Positions 30,005 to 39,210 are shown, numbered from the stretch's first letter. The stretch is 43,936 nucleotides of DNA from Candidatus Kaiserbacteria bacterium (GCA_028286585.1 JAQBRI010000010.1:1-43936), one strand, 5' to 3'. The notes: generated by a model from the letters alone, not told the origin. Made by a program: numbers and translations.

Positions 30005-31051
30005 ATGAAAAACATGTACAGGATTTTTGTGTATATAGTACCTGCGCTCGCTCTTCTTGTTCCTGTCGCCGCTTCAGCTCACGAGGTATATATATTGAGC
30101 TCCTCTACAATAGCGCAAGATGTTGGCATGGTATCGCCCAATCCTATTGACGCGTTTTACACCAACCAAGGTCGATTTTTCTTATGGGGATTTATTGCAT
30201 TTGTGACGGTCTCAACAATTTTCTGCATGTCGATATTTCGTGTGTTCGAAGCATGGACCAATCCATTTCTGTACAAACTTAAGCGTTACGCGCCGCTTGT
30301 CGAGAGAGTTACGCTCGGACTTACTCTCATCGCATTTGCATATAACTCGGCGCTTTTTGGCCCTGAACTTCCGCTCGTAGGTATATATGGTGCATATACT
30401 CCGTGGGTTGTAGGTGTGTTATATGTAAGCGGAGTTCTTATTACTCTTGGACTTTTTACACGGATCGCAGCATTTTTGGTTGCGCTCATCACGCTTGTCT
30501 CAATCCCTGTTCATGGCTGGTATATGTGTACCTATACTGCGTATTTTGTTGTAACGATCGTTATCTGTATTATGGGCGGTGGTGCATATTCGCTTGATCG
30601 ATTGCTTGGCCGCGGAAAAAAGAAAAACACGATCAACCAGCTGCGGAAACGATTTGAGCCATATGAAATGCTGGCGCTGCGCATAGGATTTGGTATTTCA
30701 GTGATCGCTGCCGCTATTTTTGCAAAATTTTTACACACTGATCTCGCGCTCGATGTTATTCGCATTTACCACCTCACAAACTACTTTCAGTTTGAACCGC
30801 TTTTCATTGTGCTTGGTGCGCTCATTATTGAAATACTCATAGGTCTCTTTATTATGTTTGGTATAGAGATCCGGTGGACTGCACTCTTTTTCCTCTTTTG
30901 GCTCATACTCTCATTGCTGTATTTTGGCGAAGGAGTCTGGCCACATCTTGCGCTTTTTGGACTCAATTTCATGCTCTTTTTCCACGGATACGATCGCTAC
31001 ACTATCGAAGGCAGGTTTTTCAAAAAGCATCCATATGAACCCGTGTTCTAA
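30005..31051 (+). CDS. Polytopic membrane protein, DoxX-like
   Basis: 348 residues. A cleavable-looking signal (ALALLVPVAASAHE) is followed by about eight to nine hydrophobic helices arranged as two similar four-helix units (around residues 50-190 and 220-330), which resembles the DoxX family; the second unit has EPYEMLALRIGFGISVIAAAIFAK, the typical first helix. ATG 30005 is supported by the TACAAT box; upstream in-frame codons belong to the tRNA-associated element. Function unknown; DoxX proteins are linked to membrane redox complexes elsewhere. Confidence 0.65.
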   Translation: MKNMYRIFVYIVPALALLVPVAASAHEVYILSSSTIAQDVGMVSPNPIDAFYTNQGRFFLWGFIAFVTVSTIFCMSIFRVFEAWTNPFLYKLKRYAPLVERVTLGLTLIAFAYNSALFGPELPLVGIYGAYTPWVVGVLYVSGVLITLGLFTRIAAFLVALITLVSIPVHGWYMCTYTAYFVVTIVICIMGGGAYSLDRLLGRGKKKNTINQLRKRFEPYEMLALRIGFGISVIAAAIFAKFLHTDLALDVIRIYHLTNYFQFEPLFIVLGALIIEILIGLFIMFGIEIRWTALFFLFWLILSLLYFGEGVWPHLALFGLNFMLFFHGYDRYTIEGRFFKKHPYEPVF

Positions 31052-31083
31052 CGTTTGATACGTATTAAGAGGAACAATATGTA

Positions 31084-31962
31084 CTACCCATCAAATGCTT
31101 CTTGTAGCGTTTTGATATCAAACTTTTTCATTTTCAAAAAGGCCTGTGTCACACGGTCAACTTTTTCTTGATCACCGCAGGTCATCATGTCCTGCATTAT
31201 CGACGGAACGATCTGCCATGAGACTCCGTACTTATCTTTAAGCCAGCCACATTGTTCGGCTTCTGGTACTGCAGAAAGTTTCTCCCAGTACATATCGATT
31301 TCTTCTTGTGTATCACAGTTGACCACGAGCGACAATCCTTCGCTAAAGGTAAACTCATGCGGGCCTGAACTATCCATTGCCATAAAATTTTGCCCGACCA
31401 AGGTAAATCGCGCGTGCTTGATATAACCCTCGACATCTCCTTCGTTTGCCTCGTAGGGGATTGCCATCTGAACGCTGGAATCTGGAAAAATACTCGCATA
31501 CATATCCATCGCTTCTTTTGCCTTACCTGCAACCTTTTGTGTAAACATAAGGAGCGGGGTGATTTTTTGGTCTGGTGCACGGTCTTCGCTCAGCGAAAGC
31601 TGCCACGTGAGTCCGTACCTGTCTTGAATCCAGCCATATTTTTTTGCCCATGGATATTCCTGATATTCCATCAAAACTTTTCCGCCTTCGGAAAGCATGT
31701 TCCATACCTTGTCGATTTTTTCTTGCGCTTGAAATACAACGAACATTGAGATTGACGGATTGATTGTAAAGTATGGGCCCCCGCTAATCGCCATAAACGG
31801 TTCTCCTGCGAGATCAAACGTAACAATGTCGGAGTCTCCAGAAGGAGTGTTAGTAATTGTCGTCACATTTTTAACCTTTGAATTGTCAAAAAGTGTTGTA
31901 TAAAAGTTCGCCGCTTCTTTTGCCTGCGTATCAAACCATAGGTGAGGAATTATTTTTTTCAT
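31084..31962 (-). CDS. VOC-superfamily (PhnB-like) protein, duplicated
   Basis: 292 residues made of two PhnB / 3-dmu-9_3-mt-type glyoxalase-fold units in tandem: the first begins IIPHLWFDTQAKEAANFYTTLF, the second ITPLLMFTQKVAGKAKEAMDMY. Both end with a D(R/K)YG(L/V)(T/S)WQ segment. Members of this group often lack known enzymatic activity. ATG 31962 is favoured over earlier Mets because TATACT ends 8 bp before it. Converges on the DoxX-like gene. Confidence 0.88.
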   Translation of the reverse strand: MKKIIPHLWFDTQAKEAANFYTTLFDNSKVKNVTTITNTPSGDSDIVTFDLAGEPFMAISGGPYFTINPSISMFVVFQAQEKIDKVWNMLSEGGKVLMEYQEYPWAKKYGWIQDRYGLTWQLSLSEDRAPDQKITPLLMFTQKVAGKAKEAMDMYASIFPDSSVQMAIPYEANEGDVEGYIKHARFTLVGQNFMAMDSSGPHEFTFSEGLSLVVNCDTQEEIDMYWEKLSAVPEAEQCGWLKDKYGVSWQIVPSIMQDMMTCGDQEKVDRVTQAFLKMKKFDIKTLQEAFDG

Positions 31963-31970
31963 ATACATAC

Positions 31971-31976
31971 AGTATA
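31971..31976 (-). promoter_or_regulatory. -10 box of the VOC gene
   Basis: TATACT (minus strand) 8 bp before ATG 31962. Confidence 0.5.
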
Positions 31977-32074
31977 CCAAATATAAGGACTCTACACTTA
32001 TACACAGGACGTGCGGGTGCACTGTTAAAAAGGGGTCATACTTGCTATATTGTGAGATACTTCCTATTCAAACT

Positions 32075-33457
32075 ATGTTAAAAAGGTTATTGACGCTCGA
32101 AGTAAAAATCAGACCACTCTTGCTGATTGGAGTACTTATCACAATACTGCTTGGAGGAGGTTTGTCGGCGGTTGTTTACAATACCGTCTTTTCTGGCCAA
32201 GAGGATTCTCTTACACAGCGCATTAGTACGATCGGAACACTGCTTAGCTCGCTTCCGCTCCAAAATCTGCACGGCGATCCGTCGGACAAGGCAACATCAA
32301 CCTATCAGTCACTCAAGCAGACTCTGATATATACGCATACGATTAACTCCGATACCCGATTTATTTATTTGATGGGTAAGCGTGACGAAACTATTTTCTT
32401 CTTTGCCGACTCTGAACCAGAGCAAAATTTTGTTGAATATTCGCAGCCGGGACAGGTCTATACCGAAGCCAATCCAGAGATAAAAAAAGTTTTTGAAACC
32501 GGTGCACCTGCGGTTGTCTTTTATTCTGATCGATGGGGTAACTGGGTATCTGGTTTTGCCCCGGTATATAACGCCAACCATTCCCAGGTTATTGCAGTTG
32601 CCGGCATGGATATTGATTATTCCGAATATCTGCGGATTGTGTTTGTGTATACAACGATGCCTGCTATCGTAGCACTTGGTTTTGCATCACTTTTGTTTTT
32701 CTTGTGGCTTTTGAGTAAGCGAGAAGAAGAAATGCTTACGGTTCGTGCACAAATTCTAGCAATTGCTGCGCACGATTTGCGCAGTCCAATCATCAGTATT
32801 AAGTGGGCTGCCGAGGCATTGAGTGCATCAAAGGATCAATTGTCGGAGGCGGGTTTGAAAAAGGCACGCATGATTCAGGTGACCTGTGAATCAGTACTCG
32901 ACTCTATTAGTGAATTGCTCAATGTTGCGGCTAGCAACAATGTTTTTGCAAAGCTTAAAAAGGCCCAAGTTCCTCTCATTAATCTTATCAATAGCGCTAC
33001 AGACCCCTTGAGTCTCTCGCTCGCCGAATTCAAGATTACCTTGGACATCAAGGATGCATGCCGCACTGCACAGGTTAATGTCGAGATGGATCGCATGCGA
33101 CGAGTGTTTACCAACCTCCTTTCAAACGCTATTAAATATTCGAAGCCAGAGACGACCATCACTATTGATGCCAAGCGCCAAAAAGATCGACTCGTGATCA
33201 CCATACAGGATCAGGGTATGGGAATTCCAAGGGGAGAGCAATCGAAAGTATTTAACGGATATTTCCGCGCATCAAATGCACGCGACAGTTCAATCAAAGG
33301 TAATGGTGTCGGATTGTATTACTCAAAAAGAGTTGTCGAAGCGCATGGCGGACGCATGTATCTTGAATCCGAAGTAGACAAGGGAACAACCATATTTATC
33401 GATCTGCCATACAAAGAACCAGTCGCCTTGGCGGCGACTGGAACAGTGCAAACTTAA
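32075..33457 (+). CDS. Membrane sensor histidine kinase
   Basis: 460 residues. Two membrane helices (about 12-36 and 195-218) flank an extracytoplasmic sensor that resembles a Cache-type fold (VFYSDRWGNWVSGFAPVYN). The kinase core has the H-box AIAAHDLRSPI, N-box FTNLLSNAIKYS, G1 DQGMGIP and G2 GNGVGLYYSK. Start ATG 32075; TATATT lies at 32046-32051. Its stop is 10 bp from the convergent response-regulator gene, so they likely act together although on opposite strands. Ligand unknown. Confidence 0.93.
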   Translation: MLKRLLTLEVKIRPLLLIGVLITILLGGGLSAVVYNTVFSGQEDSLTQRISTIGTLLSSLPLQNLHGDPSDKATSTYQSLKQTLIYTHTINSDTRFIYLMGKRDETIFFFADSEPEQNFVEYSQPGQVYTEANPEIKKVFETGAPAVVFYSDRWGNWVSGFAPVYNANHSQVIAVAGMDIDYSEYLRIVFVYTTMPAIVALGFASLLFFLWLLSKREEEMLTVRAQILAIAAHDLRSPIISIKWAAEALSASKDQLSEAGLKKARMIQVTCESVLDSISELLNVAASNNVFAKLKKAQVPLINLINSATDPLSLSLAEFKITLDIKDACRTAQVNVEMDRMRRVFTNLLSNAIKYSKPETTITIDAKRQKDRLVITIQDQGMGIPRGEQSKVFNGYFRASNARDSSIKGNGVGLYYSKRVVEAHGGRMYLESEVDKGTTIFIDLPYKEPVALAATGTVQT

Positions 33458-33467
33458 TTTTTTAAAG

Positions 33468-33866
33468 TTACGCTTTTGGTACGAGCTCAAACTCGATATC
33501 AGCGATAATATCCTCGAGCGATCGACTGCTTTTGATGATGTACTTGGTGACATTGAGTGTCATTGCGTCAGACACTTCTTCTATTGCGTCGTTGTTGGTA
33601 AAGAATACGACATGCGCATTCTTACCCCACGCTGCATCCTGTCGGATGTGACGCAAACAATCCATACCGTTTAAAATTGGCATGACCATGTCGAGCACGA
33701 TCAAATCAGGATGCTCGGTAAGAGCTGTCTTCCAGCCTTCTTCACCGTTTTTTGCTTCGATAACGGTGTGACCATGTGCGCGCAACCCTTCACTCAAGGT
33801 TGTTCGGATAGTCTCATCGTCTTCAACACATAAAATCTTCTTGGGCACTTGATTGGTGTTTTCCAT
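33468..33866 (-). CDS. Single-domain response regulator
   Basis: 132 residues, a receiver domain only: acidic pair in CVEDDET, phosphoacceptor Asp in DLIVLDMVMP, the Thr in VVFFTNND and the conserved Lys in YIIKSSR. No output domain, so it may signal by protein contact, for example to pili or a diguanylate-free pathway; this is not shown. Start at ATG 33866, 7 bp after TATACT. The frame stays open upstream to 34049, but those residues lie before the promoter box and are rejected. Confidence 0.9.
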   Translation of the reverse strand: MENTNQVPKKILCVEDDETIRTTLSEGLRAHGHTVIEAKNGEEGWKTALTEHPDLIVLDMVMPILNGMDCLRHIRQDAAWGKNAHVVFFTNNDAIEEVSDAMTLNVTKYIIKSSRSLEDIIADIEFELVPKA

Positions 33867-33873
33867 GGACAAA

Positions 33874-33879
33874 AGTATA
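33874..33879 (-). promoter_or_regulatory. -10 box of the response regulator gene
   Basis: TATACT (minus strand) 7 bp before ATG 33866. Confidence 0.55.
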
Positions 33880-34008
33880 GCATACTCAAATCCAGGCAAA
33901 CAACAGTTCATTATTTTGCGGGCCGTCTCGAGTTCGGACTTCTTGATACCAAACCCTGCAAGGCGGAATAGCTCTATTTTACCCTGCTCAAACGACGCGT
34001 CCTGAGCG

Positions 34009-34923
34009 CTACTTCTTTTTTGCTTTGTATATCCAAAAGCCAGTGCCAATAGCCAACTTTCCCTTGGCTTTAACTATCTTCTCAAATTCCAATTTCAAGA
34101 AGTCGTAAATAGGAGTAAAGGCCGGAGTGCCATTAAATTCACCTTCCAGATGGAAATTCATAAAAATCTCTAGCGCCTCATCAAGAGAGTCGTATTCGAT
34201 TTCATTTCCGGTAACTTGAGTCACATTTGTTTCCGTTGAATCAAAGATCGAACCCTTTAGTAGGGTTGCAAATACGGAGTCTAGGATTCTTATACTCGGC
34301 GACTGGAAGTCACTGTAATACTCACTTTCGAGCAGCCTTTTATGTAAAATACCATCTCCAAGGAACCAGCTTTGCTTAATCAGTTTTTGTTCCTCGCTAG
34401 CACCGTCAGTCTGAATAATAAATACTGCACCGCCTCCTTTTAGATTTTGAACGAAGAAGTTTGTGAGGATGTCTTCAATCATTTTGAAGGCGCCCTGACC
34501 ATGCCTTGCATACCAAGGGAATACGGAATGTGCGAAACTCCATAGGGAGATGATCGTGTTAAATTCTTTCTTCGCCTTTTGAAGAAACTCTATATGGTCG
34601 CTCTGCTCGTATTCGGAGATTTTTGAACCTTCTTGTCTTTGCACAAAATCCAACATCTGTTTACTCAGATCTGTAACTGTGAGGTCGTGATAGTGATCGA
34701 TATCGGTAATGACTCGAGTTGCCCTGCCCGAGCCGCATCCTAATTCCAAGATGCTTCCGTTTGATGGGCGCTCATTAAGAAAATCAGTGAGAAGATCTAG
34801 ATCTTCATGTAGGCCATCTTGAGTGCCGTATTTCTTCAAGATCCGGTCGTAATATTCAGGCGCCAGATATTCAGACCCAAACTGCATCACGCGCCAATCT
34901 GAGCCAAGGTCTTTGGATTGCAT
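34009..34923 (-). CDS. SAM-dependent methyltransferase
   Basis: 304 residues, class I Rossmann fold. Motif I ILELGCGSGRATRV (about 58-71), acidic motif LTVTDLSKQM, and IISLWSFAHS in motif IV position. The C-terminal third is larger than in minimal methyltransferases (TFSP-like beta region, then EKIVKAKGKLAIGTGFWIYK). Substrate unknown. It is followed about 140 bp later by the response regulator gene; no operon is claimed. Confidence 0.82.
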   Translation of the reverse strand: MQSKDLGSDWRVMQFGSEYLAPEYYDRILKKYGTQDGLHEDLDLLTDFLNERPSNGSILELGCGSGRATRVITDIDHYHDLTVTDLSKQMLDFVQRQEGSKISEYEQSDHIEFLQKAKKEFNTIISLWSFAHSVFPWYARHGQGAFKMIEDILTNFFVQNLKGGGAVFIIQTDGASEEQKLIKQSWFLGDGILHKRLLESEYYSDFQSPSIRILDSVFATLLKGSIFDSTETNVTQVTGNEIEYDSLDEALEIFMNFHLEGEFNGTPAFTPIYDFLKLEFEKIVKAKGKLAIGTGFWIYKAKKK

Positions 34924-34992
34924 ATATTAATTGTATCGCTTCCACCGATTTATGTAAGCGATGCGTCTCGAGCGCGATAACTGCGCTCTATT

Positions 34993-35083
34993 TGGCGGAG
35001 AGGGAGGGATTCGAACCCTCGGAACCCTTTTGAGGCTCAACACATTAGCAGTGTGCTCCATTCGACCACTCTGGCACCTCTCC
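34993..35083 (-). tRNA. tRNA-Ser with anticodon GCU
   Basis: Acceptor GGAGAGG/CCTCTCC, G73 and an encoded CCA; anticodon stem GCACA/TGTGT with loop CTGCTAA (GCU); long variable arm. It reads AGC/AGU. Downstream on the minus strand is a GAGCGC/GCGCTC hairpin but no GTACTC element. Confidence 0.93.
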
Positions 35084-35175
35084 GGCTAGTTTGTATACTA
35101 CTTGATTTTTATAGCTTCTCCAACGTCTAGGTATAATTGATTTAGGCATTAGCTGACCAGATTCCTTTCCTGTGC

Positions 35176-35181
35176 TATTAT
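35176..35181 (+). promoter_or_regulatory. -10 box of the 35196 gene
   Basis: TGC-TATTAT, extended -10, 14 bp before ATG 35196. Confidence 0.5.
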
Positions 35182-35195
35182 GCGTGACCACCGTT

Positions 35196-36035
35196 ATGAA
35201 GACAATTTCAAAACATATTCTCATAGTCATTGTTGCCATATTTGCATGCATTGGCGTGCTTTTTAGTCTTGTATTTATTGGTATGCAATTTGGCATCTTT
35301 GATGTGCGGGGCACTATCGCCGATAGAAATGCATTCTTTGGACCTGCTGCGAGCAGTAGTCCGGTATGTGTCGACACCAAAAAACAAATCTGTGATTGGA
35401 CAGAGACTCCCGAATGGGCGGTTATCAAGGCGGGATTTCTCAAGGACCAAACTATTATCGAAAGGGTAAGTACAGAAACGGGTGTGCCGCCACGAATCAT
35501 CGCGTCTGTTGTTGTGCCAGAGCAGATTCGCTTTTTTACCTCAGAGCGTGAAATATTTAAACGATATTTTGAACCACTCAAAATATTGGGCTCCATGAGT
35601 AAGTTTTCTTTGGGTATTTCGGGTATCAAACAAGATACGGCAAGTATGATCGAGGAATTTGCGGCAAGTACAACATCTGCGTTTTATCCTGGTCCAGAAA
35701 TGTCGGCACTTATAGTGTATCCGACTTCGGTCACCGATCGCAATGCAGAACTTTTTAATCGTCTGACAGATGCAAAGAATCACTACTATTCATACCTGTA
35801 TACTGCGATCTACATAAAGGAGATAGAAGCACAATGGAAAAACGCCGGATATGACATCAGTCAAAATCCCGGTGTTATCACTACACTTTTTAATATCGGT
35901 TTTCAAAACTCGCACCCAAATGCAAATCCAGAATCAGGCGGATCTCCCGTCACAACTGGTGGAACCGTTTATAACTATGGAAAACTTGGAACCAATTTTT
36001 ATAATTCCAACGAACTCCCGATGTTTTCAAAATAA
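35196..36035 (+). CDS. Membrane-anchored or secreted protein, possibly lysozyme-fold
   Basis: 279 residues. N-terminal hydrophobic segment (about 8-32) acts as anchor or signal. The middle region (IIERVSTETGVPPRIIASVVVPEQIRFF ... LGISGIKQDTASMIEE) recalls the helical lysozyme-like fold of transglycosylase relatives, where a catalytic Glu lies after 'xxASVxxxE', but I cannot confirm it. The C-terminus is Gly/Asn/Tyr-rich (GTVYNYGKLGTNFYN). Start ATG 35196. Not a recognised family by name. Confidence 0.5.
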   Translation: MKTISKHILIVIVAIFACIGVLFSLVFIGMQFGIFDVRGTIADRNAFFGPAASSSPVCVDTKKQICDWTETPEWAVIKAGFLKDQTIIERVSTETGVPPRIIASVVVPEQIRFFTSEREIFKRYFEPLKILGSMSKFSLGISGIKQDTASMIEEFAASTTSAFYPGPEMSALIVYPTSVTDRNAELFNRLTDAKNHYYSYLYTAIYIKEIEAQWKNAGYDISQNPGVITTLFNIGFQNSHPNANPESGGSPVTTGGTVYNYGKLGTNFYNSNELPMFSK

Positions 36036-36056
36036 GTACCGCGTATCACAAGTAAG

Positions 36057-36737
36057 TTACGCGCGGGAGAGCGCGATACAGGTAACAGTGCAGCGTGTTT
36101 GTCTCAGTGTTTTTGCTGCTTCGGATAATGTCGCGCCCGTTGTTGTCACATCGTCGATAAGATACACATGTGTGTCATAGAGTGCGGCTGGATTATTTAC
36201 TGTGAAAGCATTCTTGAGATTGGTTAATCGTGCGGCCCGTCGCAATTGCGCTTGTGGTGTTGTCGCACGAGTTCGAACAAGAGTGTTGTGTACTATTCGT
36301 GCGCTCGTTCCGTCTCGCAAATGCATCGGAAGCGTATTACAAATGCGTTCCATTTGATTAAACCCACGTTCGCGCACGCGCGATGCATGCAGTGGCATTG
36401 GAATGATAAGAATTTGCCGCGGAGAGAAGGTCCGAGCAGACTGAATTTCTTCTTCTAAATAATCTGCAAGAATACGTCCGCACAACTGGCTTGCGCGGCC
36501 GCTTTGTTCGAATTTAAGTGCGGTAATTATATCTTTTACAAATGGCGCATGATATGACATAAGTGTAGTCACTTCGTTTGAAAGTACACTGCGCACTTGT
36601 GGTGCGACGGTTAGCTGATGCACACGAATCTTTGCAATGCGCGCAGTATTTTTTCGTGGAGGAGCGATGACATCAAGCATCATCCTGTACATCTGCGCAC
36701 CATACAATACTATTTTTTTGCCGTGACCCCACAACAT
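36057..36737 (-). CDS. comF: ComF-family phosphoribosyltransferase-like protein
   Basis: 226 residues, type I PRTase fold linked in other bacteria to natural transformation. The PRPP loop VYLIDDVTTTGATL is intact, and PMPLHASRVRERGFNQ is the ComF signature. The usual N-terminal zinc ribbon is missing: the N-terminus LDVIAPPRKNTARIAKI has no CxxC. ATG 36737 is chosen; the earlier MRYTCH start contains the -10 box. It lies next to the type IV pilus operon, in the opposite orientation, which fits a DNA-uptake role. Confidence 0.88.
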   Translation of the reverse strand: MLWGHGKKIVLYGAQMYRMMLDVIAPPRKNTARIAKIRVHQLTVAPQVRSVLSNEVTTLMSYHAPFVKDIITALKFEQSGRASQLCGRILADYLEEEIQSARTFSPRQILIIPMPLHASRVRERGFNQMERICNTLPMHLRDGTSARIVHNTLVRTRATTPQAQLRRAARLTNLKNAFTVNNPAALYDTHVYLIDDVTTTGATLSEAAKTLRQTRCTVTCIALSRA

Positions 36738-36743
36738 GTGACA

Positions 36744-36749
36744 AGTATA
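36744..36749 (-). promoter_or_regulatory. -10 box of comF
   Basis: TATACT (minus strand) 6 bp before ATG 36737. Confidence 0.55.
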
Positions 36750-36803
36750 TCGCACTCATCCACCGTCGTTGATTTTTTTACTACACTCGATTGTGTACGA
36801 TGT

Positions 36804-36809
36804 TATACT
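36804..36809 (+). promoter_or_regulatory. -10 box of the pilus operon
   Basis: TATACT 8 bp before ATG 36818 of pilM; no Shine-Dalgarno site. Confidence 0.55.
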
Positions 36810-36817
36810 ATTAGGTA

Positions 36818-37963
36818 ATGCCGTTCTTACAATCACTCATTAGTTCAGTTACATCGCTTGGGCATAAAAACGCAGCGAGTGTGGTGGGAGTTGATATAGG
36901 TTCATCTTCTATTAAAGTTGTTCAGCTTCGTTCTTCGCGAGGAGTTGCAATACTCGAGACATATGGAGAGATTGCACTCGGTCCATATGGCAAGCAGCCG
37001 ATAGGCAAAGTAGTTAAACTTTCTTCGGAACAGCTTGGGGAAGCGCTTCGCGACCTTCTTAAAGAAGCAAATGTAACAACACACGAAGGCAGCATGTCCG
37101 TCTCTTTCTCGAGTACGATGATGACCGTTGTGGAATTACCAAAAGTTGGCGCCGAAGCGCTTAAGCGCATAATTCCACTCGAGGCGCGCAAATATGTACC
37201 GGTTCCGATTTCGGAAGTAACGCTTGATTGGTTTGTTATTCCCGAAGATGAGGTCGGAAAGAGCGCTTTTGATGTGCTTACCAAAGACAAAGATACGAAA
37301 CTAAAAGGCCAAGAGGTGTTGCTTGTCGCCATTCAAAACGCGATGCTCCAAAATATGCAGTCTATTAGTAGTGCGGTTGGACTCACTGTCGATTTTTATG
37401 AAATTGAAGTATTCAGCGCAATTCGCGCATCATTTGAGCACGGGATCGCACCAATGGCGTTTGTGGATATTGGTGCTGGAACGACCAAGGTCTATATAGT
37501 AGAGCGAGGCATTGTGCGACTCACACACCTCATCATGGTAGGCGGGCAACAAATGACAGAAACACTGGGGCATGCAATGAGTTGGGAATTTGAAAAAGCC
37601 GAACGAGTCAAGCGCGAAAACGGGCTCATCGACAACACTGCGTACTCGCGTACCGAGAACGATCAAATCCAATCCGTATTGTTATCAACACTCTCTCGTG
37701 TGTTTACCGAAGTAAATCGGGTATTATTAAGTTACGGACAACGTTACAATAAAAATATTGCACAGGTTGTCTTGTTGGGAGGGGGAGCATCATTGCCTGG
37801 AATAACAACAGCAGCAAAATCTTCACTCAGCGTCGAGGTGGATATATCGCATCCGTTCACACATACCGAAGCCCCGGCGTTTCTCGATTCTGTGCTTCAA
37901 AGCATTGGTCCTGGTTTTGCCGTCTCTGTCGGCCTCGCATTGCGCAAACTACAACAAAAATAA
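36818..37963 (+). CDS. pilM: Type IV pilus assembly protein PilM
   Basis: Actin-like cytoplasmic ATPase of the pilus inner-membrane platform, 381 residues. Shows VVGVDIGSSSIKVVQL (phosphate-1 loop), FVDIGAGTTKVYIVE (phosphate-2) and VVLLGGGASLPGI (adenosine loop). First gene of the operon; the next ATG is 3 bp after its stop. Binds the N-terminus of PilN in known systems. Confidence 0.94.
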   Translation: MPFLQSLISSVTSLGHKNAASVVGVDIGSSSIKVVQLRSSRGVAILETYGEIALGPYGKQPIGKVVKLSSEQLGEALRDLLKEANVTTHEGSMSVSFSSTMMTVVELPKVGAEALKRIIPLEARKYVPVPISEVTLDWFVIPEDEVGKSAFDVLTKDKDTKLKGQEVLLVAIQNAMLQNMQSISSAVGLTVDFYEIEVFSAIRASFEHGIAPMAFVDIGAGTTKVYIVERGIVRLTHLIMVGGQQMTETLGHAMSWEFEKAERVKRENGLIDNTAYSRTENDQIQSVLLSTLSRVFTEVNRVLLSYGQRYNKNIAQVVLLGGGASLPGITTAAKSSLSVEVDISHPFTHTEAPAFLDSVLQSIGPGFAVSVGLALRKLQQK

Positions 37964-37966
37964 ATT

Positions 37967-38644
37967 ATGGATACAGGACTTTCATCTTCACTCATTCCTC
38001 ACGAACGCATAACAGCTCCCGGCAACCAGAGTCATCGTGGTGGACTCGAAGATGTTGTACTCCTTTTGGCGATCATTATTCTTGTTGCGTCAGCCGCTCT
38101 TGGCGGAGCGACATTTTTGTATCAACAATTTACAACTACACAGATTTCATCGAAACAGCAATCACTCGAAAATGAGCGCAAGGCACTTGATCCAAGTACT
38201 ATTGATCATCTTGTAAAAGTGAGTCAGCAACTGCAGACAGCGGACTCGCTCCTTACTGCGCATACTGCGCCAAATGCACTTTTTGCTGCACTCAGTCAGG
38301 CGACCTTGCAAACGGTTACTTTCGACGGTATTTCATATAACGCGGATGATCCAAAAAAGATAACCATTTCCATGGGAGGAACAGCGCAAAGCGTCAATTC
38401 GGTAGCATTGCAGGCAGAAGTATTTGCAAAAAACAATATAATCGTCAATCCTATTTTTTCTGGAGTAAATCGTCAGCAAAACGGCGTGCGGTTTAATGTG
38501 ACAGCGCAAATTAATCCAGCCGCTGTGAGTTATGAGCAGCTCGTTGCTGGTTCTGCTGCAGTTCAACAACAAACCACTCCGCAAACTAATCCTGTCCAAA
38601 CTACATCGCCGTTTGGTACGCCACAAAGTGGCGCAACACAATAA
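37967..38644 (+). CDS. pilN: Type IV pilus assembly protein PilN-like
   Basis: 225 residues. A single membrane helix (about 26-50, VVLLLAIIILVASAALGGATFLY) follows a short cytoplasmic N-terminus, then a coiled segment and an alpha/beta periplasmic-type domain; the C-terminus is Gln/Thr/Pro-rich. Low sequence similarity, assignment mainly from position between pilM and the PilO-like gene and from topology. Confidence 0.8.
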   Translation: MDTGLSSSLIPHERITAPGNQSHRGGLEDVVLLLAIIILVASAALGGATFLYQQFTTTQISSKQQSLENERKALDPSTIDHLVKVSQQLQTADSLLTAHTAPNALFAALSQATLQTVTFDGISYNADDPKKITISMGGTAQSVNSVALQAEVFAKNNIIVNPIFSGVNRQQNGVRFNVTAQINPAAVSYEQLVAGSAAVQQQTTPQTNPVQTTSPFGTPQSGATQ

Positions 38645-38646
38645 CT

Positions 38647-39210
38647 ATGAAATTTATCTACGCAGGTATCGCAGTCATTCTCGCCGGAGTAGTCTTCTTT
38701 ATGTATACAAAACCTACGTATGATGCAATGCAGGCAAACCAAACTCTGGTGAATCAGTACGATGTTGCACTTAATAAGGTGGCCGAACTTGATAAGGTTC
38801 GTGACAAACTCCTGCAGCAAAACAATTCGTTTGATCCTGCAAATCTCGATCGCCTTCAAAAACTCATCCCAGATCATGTTGATAATATTGCGCTCATCCT
38901 TGATATTGATGGTATTGCGAGCAGATATGGCATGGCATTACAAAATATAGATGTAGGAGGAGGTACTAGTGCTGCTTCAACTGACACGGCCATCCATTCT
39001 TCGGGGGCACAGTACAATTCAATCACGATGCATTTTACTGTACAGGGTTCATACGACACATTGCTTGCGTTTATGGGTGATTTGCAATCAAGTCTTCGCC
39101 TGGTGGATATTCAATCTTTCTCGCTTTTCCCAGGCACCACGCAGACTCCCGGATCAAATACACGCATATACGCGCTCTCTATCACGCTCAGAACATACTG
39201 GATTAAGTAA
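38647..39210 (+). CDS. pilO: Type IV pilus assembly protein PilO-like
   Basis: 187 residues. N-terminal membrane helix (about 4-20), a coiled coil (VNQYDVALNKVAELDKVRDKLL), then a ferredoxin-like domain with ALQNIDVGG and VQGSYDTLLAFMGDLQSSLRLVDI, the PilO pattern. It starts 2 bp after the PilN-like stop. Confidence 0.85.
   Translation: MKFIYAGIAVILAGVVFFMYTKPTYDAMQANQTLVNQYDVALNKVAELDKVRDKLLQQNNSFDPANLDRLQKLIPDHVDNIALILDIDGIASRYGMALQNIDVGGGTSAASTDTAIHSSGAQYNSITMHFTVQGSYDTLLAFMGDLQSSLRLVDIQSFSLFPGTTQTPGSNTRIYALSITLRTYWIK

Noticed and set aside
27446-32006. DnaA boxes TTATCCACA (27446-27454) and TTATACACA (31998-32006) near dnaA, suggesting oriC
   Set aside because: The two boxes are 4.5 kb apart, with no cluster and no AT-rich unwinding region around them. 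Single matches are expected by chance.
33880-34008. N-terminal extension of the response regulator frame up to 34049
   Set aside because: The extra residues precede the TATACT box and carry no receiver-domain features; the ATG at 33866 fits the family start.
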